From Serpula lacrymans var. lacrymans S7.9 (lineage: Eukaryota > Basidiomycota > Agaricomycetes > Boletales > Serpulaceae), in contig NW_006763295.1 in NCBI RefSeq assembly GCF_000218685.1, positions 868,857 to 932,856 on the forward strand: DNA of 64,000 nucleotides. Reading direction: 5' to 3'. The notes below the pieces were generated by a model. That model made no database searches. It was not told the DNA's origin and saw nothing but the letters and a program-made list of their open reading frames with translations. A program made the position numbers and the translations under genes. Of this stretch, positions 11,521 through 22,190 are shown piece after piece; positions within the stretch are counted from its first letter, which is position 1, and every line of letters starts with the position of its first letter.

Positions 11521-12995
11521 ATGTCGTCTATTCCCTTGTTGAAGCTTAACAATGGTCTCACTATACCAGCAATAGGTATGTCTTTGACAAAACAAACACA
11601 CGCATCCAAAGTAAACTTGTCAAAGGTCTTGGTTGTTGGGGTGGTTTGACTTTGGAAACACGAGCGGCGGCAAAAGACTGGATCTTGGCTGCTCTGAAAG
11701 TAAGCGTGTCAACTTTGCGTGCCATTGATTTATGATGCAAGCGTGTGCCTTCTTTAGACTGGATACAGGCATTTGGATACGGCTTACGGATACGGTTAGT
11801 AAGAGGTTGCTCATGAGTGATGTTTGTGACTGAACAGAAGTTTAGGGACGGAGGAATCCGTTGGAAAGGCCATAAGAGAGTCGGGAATTCCTCGAGAAGA
11901 GATATTTGTGACCACTAAACTTCCGTACGTTGATATATGGCTGTTCTCGAATGCTAGGTGTTATCATAAACTCACAAACTGCGTTGATCAGTTACAATCA
12001 TCCAGGACGAGTGTTCAAGTCTATCGACGAGAGTTTGGCTAACGCTGGACTGGATTATTTCGACTTGGTACGCTATAAAGTCTCGCCTTAAAATGTCTAT
12101 GCGTGCTGAACGTACCACAAACCAGTACCTTATGCACTGGCCTCAAACCATAGCCTACCAAGGTAGTTTCACTTTAAGGTATCAAAATTATAAAACTTAC
12201 ATGGTATAGAGGACGATGACGATCCTAAGAACCCAGATGGATCCTTGAAGGCGGTGGATAGCCCTACTTTTAACGAGACTTGGGCCGACATGGAGCAGGT
12301 TCTTGCTAGCGGAAAAGCCAAGTCTATTGGCATCAGCAACTTCTCTATCAAGAAGTAAGCACGGAGTCTGAATGATCATGGTTAGGTGTTGTGCTGATTT
12401 TCGTTGCTAATAAAAAGCATAGAGAAATTATTAACGACCGCTAAAATTATTCCTGTCATAAACCAGGTCGAGTGAGTATATTTTAGTTTTTTCTTACGTG
12501 ATCCTTAGCTTTCACCTAGATTACACCCCTATCTTGCTCAAAAAGAACTGTTGGAGTATTGCAAGGGCAAGGGCATTTATCTGACAGCTTATACCCCGAC
12601 GGGTACGTCAATTACAAAACGTGTTATAAAGCGATGTTAAAGACATAGTACCTTTAGGATATGGCACAGTACGGGGAGACCCCACTATTAACCAACTCGC
12701 AAAGAAGTACAATGCCTCACCTGCTCAAGTTATCCTTGCATGGCACGTAGCCAGAGGTAACGCGGCTATACCCAAGAGTCAAGATGCCTCCAGACAAAAG
12801 GACAACCTCACCGTGAGTGCATGCCTCAGTTCTGTTTCCGCTTGAATATTGAGGGCCCTACCTATGCAGTTGATCACGTTGTCGCCGGAGGACGTGGCGC
12901 TGGTTAGCAGCCTTGATCGAGGCGAAAGGTTATGTAATAAGGCAGATGCACAAGGTAAAGTAAACGGATGGACCCTGGAGCAGATGGGCTGGTGA
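11521..12995 (+). CDS. aldo-keto reductase
   Basis: NADPH-dependent carbonyl reductase of the AKR superfamily, about 306 residues, the usual family length. Eleven exons join in frame: 11521-11575, 11626-11699, 11758-11794, 11846-11924, 11992-12067, 12126-12162, 12210-12354, 12418-12471, 12520-12602, 12658-12812, 12870-12995. Key motifs are AIGLGCWGG (barrel start), [12 protein letters not shown] with the catalytic Asp and Tyr, the catalytic Lys in FVTTKL, YLMHWPQ with the catalytic His, [22 protein letters not shown] and the cofactor-binding AIPKSQD. All catalytic residues are present, so the enzyme should be active. The substrate is unknown. Exons of 37 nt make it easy to misannotate. Confidence 0.92.
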
Positions 12996-13878
12996 AAGTC
13001 TTCTTGATCAAGGGCCGAAAATAAATGTGAATGGAGTAGCCGCCGTTGTCTTTTTATACGTATTATATTACGACGGGTTGTACGATATCGATTGTGGTGT
13101 TTTCGGCGAACAAGCGACCAAAGTATTTTTGATGGCCAGGCGTGTAATGCGTTTCAAGTAGTAGCACGATGTTGTTTGCCGATCAACATTCGATTAACAT
13201 GTAGACGCAACAACTTGCACTGCAGTTGTGAACGATCGTGCCACATCGTGAGGTATCCCAGCTATGAAATTCGAAACACAGTTGGAGCTTAAACATGAGT
13301 GGGTAGTGCCCTTAATGGCACGTTACCGTGGATCCTTTCGACCGCGAAGCTTTCGTGAGACTTTGGTACGTGAAAACTTACACTGACCACGACTGATTGA
13401 TTCGACTCTGACGATGTAATAGAATGACCTGTTTTATGTTTTATACGTACGTCCCAAGAACAAGCAGACAACTGAGCAACTCACCAAGCATCAAAGGAAA
13501 CCCACCGCAGTCGTTGTGACGTTAAGCTAGGCGACGACCGTGATAGCGCCGCAGGGTGTGTGAGCTCACACAAGTTCAGCAGCACAAATGTTTGAAGTAA
13601 ATGCTTTACAGACGGAACATGGCAGCGTAGAATTGTGGGGATAGGATGGTCTCATGGGGGAATTTTGGCGTTCGTTTAAGTCTCCCGGGTGGACGACGGG
13701 ACGGAAAAAGGCATATGAAGCGAGGATTATTTAGTTGGGCTCTGAGAGAGGCGAGAGAGTCTGTGCGATAAATATTGAAGAGGAGGTCGCACGCTGCGCG
13801 AGAGGTCGATCGAGGTGGACAACGCCCAGACATAGACCGAGAATTTTGATATTATGCTGGTTGCTCTTGTGTTTTTAT
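12996..13878. other. gene-free stretch between aldo-keto reductase and assembly gap
   Basis: No supported gene. Short frames on both strands lack domains or splice signals. It ends at the N run. Confidence 0.5.
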
Positions 13879-13978
13879 NNNNNNNNNNNNNNNNNNNNNN
13901 NNNNNNNNNNNNNNNNNNNNNNNNNNNNNNNNNNNNNNNNNNNNNNNNNNNNNNNNNNNNNNNNNNNNNNNNNNNNNN
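13879..13978. other. assembly gap of exactly 100 N
   Basis: A run of exactly 100 undetermined bases, the conventional size for a scaffold join of unknown length. The right edge touches the left arm of a long inverted repeat, so the join and the true distance are unreliable. Confidence 0.98.
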
Positions 13979-13979
13979 G

Positions 13980-14372
13980 CGAGAAACCTTTGACGAAAAA
14001 TACCTGAGCGACGAGTCCAAATAACAAAACTCAACGCGGGACACTTGGAAAAAAAACAAGAATGAGAAATAATTGAAAAGAGCAGTAGACGTGTCCTCCC
14101 CAAATGGTTGGCTCGCCTAATCGACGTGGGAGCATGTTAGGTAAACCAACCGACGGCATCCCATCCTAGCGTACTGTAGTTTTTATTTGGGATGCCGTCG
14201 GTTGGTTTACCTAACATGCTCCCACGTCGATTAGGCGAGCCAACCATTTGGGGAGGACACGTCTACTGCTCTTTTCAATTATTTCTCATTCTTGTTTTTT
14301 TTCCAAGTGTCCCGCGTTGAGTTTTGTTATTTGGAACTCGTCGCTCAGGTATTTTTCGTCAAAGGTTTCTCG
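13980..14372. repeat. near-perfect 184-bp inverted repeat with 24-nt spacer
   Basis: The left arm 13980-14163 is the reverse complement of the right arm 14188-14372. The only difference I find is one extra A in the right arm (TTTGGAACTCG against TTTGGACTCG). The spacer is 14164-14187. The right arm is the natural 5' leader of the vigilin gene, whose ATG is 28 nt past the arm. The left arm ends one base from the 100-N gap. It may be a fold-back assembly artefact or a true palindrome that broke the assembly. Confidence 0.93.
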
Positions 14373-14399
14373 TCTTGGACACCCGCATATATCTTCAAT

Positions 14400-17300
14400 A
14401 TGGCCCCCACACCGAGCGCAGCTGATATTCAGGTCCGTCTGCCACCTCACGGAGGTATAGGACACCCATATTGACAATATTAAATAGAAACAACACGAAT
14501 TTGTAGGGGCTCCTGACCCTTTCCCGTCTCTGGTCGATGCACCTGCTCAACCCCGTACTAGCGCACCGGCAAAGGAAGCTCTGGACACGGATTCGCACTT
14601 GTCTTTCCCATCACTCAATCCTTCTGTTCAGCCTGCCGGTGCCCCCACTAGGTCTGCGTGGGGTGTTGATTCAGGCCCTCGTATCAAAGCCAACGTCAAG
14701 TCTCAGCCTGTGTTTGTGGACACATTCACATTGTCTGCTATCGACCTTTCCTCGGCAGGTAGAGATGGAAAGCCCATTACCCTCGGCGAAGTTATGAAGC
14801 AGGTCATGACTAAATACAAAGTCAGGCTCGAGGCCTCTACAAACCAGAAGACACGTCAAACGACCTTCCACATGAAAGCTGATTCTCAGAAGGACCTTGA
14901 CAAAGCTAAACGTAGTCTCTTGGCTCTTCTCAGCCCGGTCGTGAGTTTCCCCCGTTCACTTTTGTGCAGATCACTCAAAATGGTATAGATCACTTTGGTT
15001 CTCAATGCTCCCGCCTCAACTATTGCTGCTATAATCGGTCCGAAAGGTCTGCTTTATCTTCGACTATATCGTGGTCTATACTCAACCCTCTGCTATAGGT
15101 GCTACACTAAAGCAAATTCGTGATCAAACTGGTGTTAGAGTCGATATCCCTCGCAAGGAGAACTTGGTTCCTACCACTAACGGTCACACCAACGGTGCTG
15201 CTTTTGGAAAGGTTACACCCGCTGACGAGGACGACGAAGACGAAATTACCGTCCCAGTTACTCTCACCGGTCCTCAACCTCTGGCATACGAAGCTGAGTC
15301 TTTGCTCAAAGAAATCATTTCCTCCAGGACATCTAGGTCAACCCAACGCGTCCGTGACATTCCGGCCCACATCTTACCTTTCATTACCGCTCGCCGCCCT
15401 CTATTTATGGAGGCAGCTCAAGGTGGAGACGTCAACTTGGCATTGAACAGTACTGAGCGTGAAATTACTGTCAGCGGTGATCGGGAGAGTGTTGTTCGTG
15501 TCGTTGAGTCCATCAGAAACACGGTTGAAACATTCAAGACAGGTGTAACATCACTCAAGATTGCCCTCCCCAAGCGCCAACATCGTTTACTTGTCGGTAA
15601 AGCTATCGATGAAATCATGGCTAAGAGTAAATGTTCGGTCGTGGTCGCTCAACTCGATGATCCTTCGGAGGAAGTAACTGTCTGGGGTAAAGGAGAGGAC
15701 TTACCTGCCGGTCTCGGTGCTGTTATGGAAAAGGCCAACTCGCAGTACATCCATGAGTTCCCTCTACCGGGCCCCATTTCACTCTCCAAACAACTGTTAA
15801 CGTATATGACTCGCATCGGGTACCCAAAGACATTGAGCGCTGCGCACCCTGGTGTATCGGTTTTCACTCCTTCGGCTGCGACTGTGGCTCAGGCTCAGGT
15901 TCTCAACATCGACATCGTCGGCGAAAAACCTGTGGTTGACGCTGTTGTCAGGAAAGTCTCTGAATTGATCGGCAAACTCATTGGTGGTACGAGGGAATTA
16001 TCCATCGACTGGATTGTTCATCGCGTGATCATAGGCAAGAACGCTAAGAAGTAAGTATATGCGCTGTAAATTGATAGTGCGAGGCTCACATTTTGTAGGT
16101 TGAAGCAATTCCACGAAGTGCACAACGTCCAGGTTTTCTTCCCTGCTGAAACAGCTGAGGAATCTTCGGTCTTATTAGTCTACGATCCTTCGTCGCCTTC
16201 TGCCTCACTCTCTCCCGTCGAAAAAGAGAAGCACCTTGAAGAAGTCTCCAAGGAGCTGCTGAAGCTAGCCAAGGATGCTGCTGACGTGAAAAGTCAAACC
16301 GTCTCTGTCGAGAAGAGATGGCATGAAGCAGTTGTTGGTACTGGAGGTACCACTCTTAATTCGTAAGTAGTCTATCGTGAGATGTTTCTCGCAAGAAAAT
16401 TCTCACCGTAGGACTTGTTTAGCATTATCGGTGAAGACAAAACACTGTCAGTCAAGGTTGGTGCCGAGGCTGGCGATAGTTCTACGGAGGACGTTATCTT
16501 GGTCCGTGGAGCTAGCGCCGATGTCGACCGCGCTGTCGCTGAAATCCTTCAAATCGTTGAAAATGCAAAGAATGATGAGATTGTAAACAGCTTCGTGGGT
16601 TTTCTCCATCAATGATTTAGATCTTATTAGTCTCTTATACCTGTGAACAGTCCACCGAGTTCGACATCGAGCGTGAATACGTTGGTCGCGTTGTTGGAGC
16701 TCAGGGATCCGGCATTAACAAGCTTCGTGACGTTCTCGGTGTGAAAGTCGACGTTTCGGATGAGGTTGACGAGAAGGAAAAGGAAAATGGCAAGAAAAAG
16801 AAGGCTCACCAAAAGTCAAAGGTCAAAGTAAGTGTACGCGCAACCTTACACGTGATGTAGGCTATAAATACGTGCAGATTACTGGCAGGAAAGAAAATGT
16901 TGAAGAGGCGAAGAGGCGAATCATTGCTCAAGTCGAGCGTCTCGTGGGTTCTTTCATCGTGTAAAGTCAAAGCTGCTGATTTAATTCTATTCGATAGGCT
17001 GACGAAACTTCTGAGGTCCTCAAGATTTCTAGCCAGTATCACTCTTCTTTGATCGGGCAAAACGGTAAATATGCAATCAGGTTGGAAGAAAAGTATTCTG
17101 TCAAGATCACTTTCCCTCGCCAGTCGGCAGACAATAGCGAAAACAGAACTCGCGAGCAGCTAAAGTCTGACGAGGTTCTGATCAAAGGTGGCAAGAAGGG
17201 TGTTGCCTTGGCTAAATCCGAGCTACTTGACGCCGTTGAATTTGAGAAGGAGTCGAACAATGTTCTCAAATTCACAGTTCCCACTCGGTCTGTTGCGCGC

Positions 17301-18721
17301 ATTCTTGGCAAAGGTGGTGTTACTATCAACGAGATCAAGGACGATACTGGTGCCCAGATTGACGTTGACAAAGCCGCTGATGAGTCTGGCACGCTAACTC
17401 AGATCACAGTCCGTGGAACGAAGAAGGCCATTGCCGCTGCCAAGACGTCTATTACAGCCATTGCGGATCAGGTCGGTGAGGAGACTACGGCTTCTCTCAC
17501 GATTGAGCAGAAATTCCATCGTACGATTATTGGAGCCGGTGGTCAAGGTCTCAAGGAGTTAATTGGTCGTTGTGGTGGTCCGTCGGACCCTAAGCTTCAG
17601 GCAGGACTCGTCAGATTGTATGTCTCATTTGGTTTAGTTGTCGATTATCTTATCTTATATCTTCAATTTCTTAGCCCTCGTCAAGGTGAACCTTCCGATG
17701 AAGTCCGTCTTCGTGGAGAGCCGAAACTCGTCAACAAGGTTAAGGCCGAGCTGGAGAAGATCGTCACCACCCTGCGAGACCGCGTTGTAATGGCCGTTGA
17801 CATCCCTGCCTCTCAACACCGCAACCTGATCGGAAGAGGAGGTCAGCACTTGAACGATCTTCAGGCCAAACATGGCGTTCAAGTCCAATTCCCTGGATCG
17901 CGCTCTTACAGTCAAGTTGGGGAACCCGACAATGCTGCCGATGTAGGGGAAACTGACGCTGCTAATATCGTCAAAGTCTCCGGTCCTCGTGCGGCGTGTG
18001 AGACGGCTATTGAGGAACTGAAAGTAGGTATCCCTATCATGTGGTTGGCGAGCTTGCACTGACGAGATGTGCAGTCTCAGATCAAGCCTCCCGCTCCAGA
18101 AGGTGTCAGCGAGACTGTTTCCGTTCCTCTCAAGTACCATCATGTCATCTCACAGCAGGGTAGCTTCTTCCGCGCCTTACGATCTTACGGCGTCCAGGTT
18201 GATCAGGATGCCCACCCTCAAAAATCATACGTTCCCACTCGTCCCGTCCTGACTGAATCTACTTCTGCACGTATCGATGATGCTGAGGAGGAGTCAGCCC
18301 CAGAAAATATCTGGCAAACGGTGCCGAACTACCAAGATGCAGAAGAAGGCGACTCTACTTGGACTCTGAAGGCAAGGGACTCTGCTGGATTAGAACGTGC
18401 TCAAAATGCAATCCAGGAAGCCATTGAGCAGGCCAAGAGCATGTCTCAAGTTGGTTTCCTCACCCTTCCTGACCGTTCCACGTTCCCCAGAATAGTTGGT
18501 TCAAAGGGTGCAAATGTTACCCGTCTTCGTAATGAAACTGGAGCAGATATTACGGTTAGCCGAGAGAACAGCACTATTGTTATCATTGGTACGTCCAGAC
18601 TGTGACTGTCGTTGTTAGCTTGCTAAACTAATATCCAGGTTCTGAAGCGGCTGTTGAGTCTGCTAAAGAGGCTATTATTAAGATGGCTTCTTCCCGCCCT
18701 CCACGTCGGCAATACGATTGA
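14400..18721 (+). CDS. SCP160: vigilin/Scp160-type multi-KH RNA-binding protein
   Basis: Large cytoplasmic RNA-binding protein that in yeast (Scp160) associates with polysomes and the endoplasmic reticulum. The ATG at 14400 (MAPTPSAADIQVRLPP) begins a short first exon, followed by about ten introns. A chain of KH units fills the protein, shown by GxxG loops: IIGPKG (15040), LLVGKAID (15590), IIGKNAKK (16030), VVGTGG (16335), VVGAQG (16690), LIGQNG (17050), ILGKGG (17305), IIGAGG (17530), LIGRGG (17830), VISQQG (18145) and IVGSKG (18500). Several lack the second glycine and are probably non-RNA-binding or structural KH folds, as in other vigilins. Stop TGA is 18719-18721. It is convergent with the SR140 gene, 372 bp away. 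Its leader is the right arm of the inverted repeat. Confidence 0.92.
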
Positions 18722-19093
18722 AAGGCTTGTTTGTATTAATGATCTAGGGATGAAATATGGGATGGAAAACATGGATTCAATGCTTGTTACATACATCGCT
18801 ACGCACACCTCACAGCAATTATAATTCTATAACGGAATGCATCAATACTATGACCACCTCACACCAATTCAAAGCTTCAAGGGGCTACTATATTCTGACA
18901 GTCCAAGCCTCTTGTGACATGCAAATTGTCCAACAAATGAAGATTCATAGTAATTATAAGGCGAAAGGATTTTACACGGTGTTGGGCGACAGCCGTTTGA
19001 GTTCTTGACAATACGAGTAGAGAGAAATTAAAAGTTTGAGAAGAAAGAAGTGCAGTGACCCCGTCCCGTATCCACGATGAACAACAATTAGCA
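18722..19093. other. convergent 3' intergenic region, vigilin and SR140
   Basis: A 372-bp AT-rich interval holding the two 3' UTRs. No gene seen. Confidence 0.6.
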
Positions 19094-21881
19094 TCAGATG
19101 CTCATAGGAACACCATCAACATTCTCATCCTCCTCCATTGGTTCACCATCCATGTCTTCAATAGGGGCACCATCAACATCATCAATCGGCGCGCCGTCGA
19201 TATCGTCGATGGGTACACCGTCCACATCATCGTTCAATGGTTCTCCATCGACATTATCCATGGCCTCCCCGTCAATGTCGCTTCCTTCGTCCATAGGCTC
19301 CCCACCAACTTTGTTATCTTTACCAGGAACGTCAAGTACAGCAGGTTCGACAATGTCCTGCGCAGGTTGAAATGATTTTGCTTTGAACCTGGAAGTATAT
19401 ACTTCCTTAGACTCTGAGACTTCAAGATCGTCTGCTTCTTCTTTAGGCTGGGCGTCTGAACGGCTTGTGCCATCCAGTCTGGCTCGTAATTCCGACGTGA
19501 AGTCAGGGGGAAACACAATCCAGTCCTCCCATATGTCAACAACGGAAGTTATCTGTTTTTTGAATGTCTCAGCAGTGATACGACCTGGGAAGGAATGATA
19601 GATTGAGGCCAAATGATCGAACACGATGCCTAGTCGTGATTGGAATTCTTGACGGAACTTCCATGCACTCGGAACGGAAGCAGCAGAGTTGTGCAGAATG
19701 TCACAAATCAAGTGTAACCGGGCTACCTTCCGTGGGACAGGGGTTCCGTCCACGAGTAATGAGGCAACAATAATGTCACAAATCTTGAATAAATGAGCAA
19801 GAAATATCATAGTAGCTGCTGGAAAATATTTACCTCACGAGCAGCCTCTGCGTGCTCCAAACTGAAAGTCATACAGCGAGCCAGTTCACCACGCTTCCCC
19901 GACAGTCCACGAAGCATAGCTTCAAATCGCTTGCGAGCAAGTTTCCCTAGAGCATTCTTCCGGGTGCGTTCCTGTTCAGATTCTTCGGCAGAGTCGGTGG
20001 AATAAGCTGAATTATATCCCTAATAAAACGAGCTCAGATAATCACAGGCCGCAAAATCACTTGGGACTGGTACCTCATCGTTAAACTCAGGATCCACAAT
20101 GTCCTCTCGCTCAATAAGTCCCCTGTAGTACACATGTCGTTTATGCTATAAATCACAAATACGGGATCAACCACAAAAAAAAATCCAACAGTCACAATTA
20201 CATACCTTCCTCCTGATGAGAAAGGAGTACTTGGGGTTGTCTTGCTCCCATTCTCGTAAGTTTGCTTCATACTTCGGACCTTGTCCTTTAACTTCAGCGG
20301 CAACAGCACGGATAAAAGTATCGGTGACAGCTGAAGCTTCATCATCCTCACGACCTCTAGACAAGCTACGAGACCGCCTCCGATGGGACGGGCTGCGGCT
20401 ACCATAAGGACGAGACCGACTAAATGAACGACGCTGATAGGGCGATTGCGAACGGCTTCGACTGCGAGAACGTCGAGACGAGCGATAATGTCCCTCACGA
20501 GAAGGAGACCCGTGGCTGCTTCTACTTCTACTCCTAAATTGGCGATCTCGTGACCTTGATCTAGAACGAGACTGTCGAGCGACTGTAACAGCGTCAGCGT
20601 ATTTGAAAAGGCAATAAATCGCTGGCTAACCGTATAGAGGCTTAGCTGCCACAGGAACAGCTTTACTCCATCCCACACGTAGAACCGAGCCATTCCAGTC
20701 ATATCCATCAAACTCGCGAAGAGCATTTTCTGCATCTTTCCGCTTCATAAACGAAACAAAACCACTTAAACCGCTATTTCTGTTCCGACGAGACGTAGTC
20801 ATGTCTCCTCCAGGCCCTACCGTGGGATCGCCACGAGGCCACATGATTTTCACCTTTTGCAGCCAATGAGAAAAGTCAAAAAGTATAGGACATTTTAACT
20901 TACCGAACCAACAGGACCACTCCGCGCAAAAAAGTTTCCCAGAGACTGTTCGGTAACGTTGGAGGGCAAGTTTGCCACAAAGACGTTGGATGTCTGGAGG
21001 CATATCAAGATGTATACACAGTGTACTACTACAAACATACCTCTGGGTCTCCTCGATCTTTACTTCCACTCTGACCTTCATAGGCTATGTTTCCGTTTCG
21101 GTAAACCAGTAGCATAAAGAAAACGAATATTCGCACCTGCTAAAGCAGTCACAGACCTGCCATGAGCTGGATGATAGCTCGGTCAGTGAGCCAACAGTTC
21201 TACAAAAGAGGCCACTTGAGAGATCTTACGATGACGAGAGAATTTGGCCTCTCGTTGAGCTTGCTCCCTGAATTATGTTGCTGAGCGAATTTGAAAATGG
21301 ATAGTGAATGTGTGAATACCTCTTTATCTCTTCAAGAAAAGCGTCCATAGCGCGTTTTCCTTTAGGTTTCGGTGCGCTGCCTTGTGGAGGTGAAGGGGGC
21401 TAGGTAGGCAAAATGCATCAATCAATGTCAGGGCGAAACCTAAGAAATAACTCACTCCGCTGCTCTCTTCTCTGAAAAATTCTGTAGACCGTGACGGGGT
21501 CTCCGTTGTTTTCTTTGAGGGAGGCAAATAGGAGCCCTTCGAGTCGCCTCCCGCCCTCACGAAATTGGAGGTTGATTTCCGCTTGTTCGCATCGTCGCCT
21601 TCGAAAGCGTCCAGGAACTCGGCGTAAGCCCTGGCGGCATGTTCCTCTTCCTCTCGTTTCTTGGCTTCCAGAGCCTCCTTCTCTTTCTCTCGACGCGATT
21701 TCCGTACGGTTCCCTGCGTATATTGAGACAGCTTCTGGTCATCGACTGTCTTTTGCTAATGTATGAAGCGATTGGTAAGTGTGAAAAGGGTAGAAATAAG
21801 TCCTATCCGTCGCACTGGGAACGAAGATTCTTCTTCGTCGTTGTCAAAAAAAGCGGCTAGTTTTGATTTCGTCTTGTCCAT
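19094..21881 (-). CDS. U2SURP: U2-snRNP-associated SR140 (U2SURP) splicing factor
   Basis: Nuclear pre-mRNA splicing protein of the SR140 family. The ATG at 21881 gives MDKTKSKLAAFFDNDEEE. Next come a Lys/Glu-rich helix (REKEKEALEAKKREEEEH) and the family motif KGKRAMDAFLEEIKR near 21340. An RRM follows (NVFVANLPSNV, then LSGFVSFMKRKDAENAL; about 20970-20650), then an RS-rich tract (20580-20360), a SURP module (DTFIRAVAAEVKGQGPKYEA, later HVYYRGLI; 20320-20110) and a CID-like domain (SLEHAEAAREICDIIVASLL; 19950-19480). The C terminus is acidic with six or more DGxPxx units (19250-19100). Domain order matches human U2SURP except that the RS tract sits between RRM and SURP. Stop is at 19094. 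Confidence 0.92.
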
Positions 21882-22190
21882 TGGTAATTTTGAGCTACAA
21901 AGTGACTGACCCAGGAGCGAAACGTTCAGCAAGAAAGCAGGTGAGAGTGATATTTCCCACGAGCGTTCTCAGCTTCACTGAAAATGTGGCAACACAGGAA
22001 GACTGGCAGGCAATTGCAAGAAATGATTATCATCAGATCAAAACACAACAACATCATTGACGTGGTACAAGTTGTAATGCATTTGAAGGCAATTGCAAGC
22101 TAGATATAAATATAATATATTATGTGCCCAAGTACCATGCACGAAAGCAAGCAAACTCCAGACGCTCGTCTCCTTCCTAACTTCGGACTC
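21882..22190. other. SR140 promoter / PP5 3' flank
   Basis: A 309-bp interval with the SR140 leader and promoter and the PP5 3' UTR. No gene seen. Confidence 0.55.

Noticed and set aside
19098..19370. Ser/Thr/Pro-rich + strand frames at the SR140 3' end
   Set aside because: Antisense shadows of the acidic DGxP repeats.
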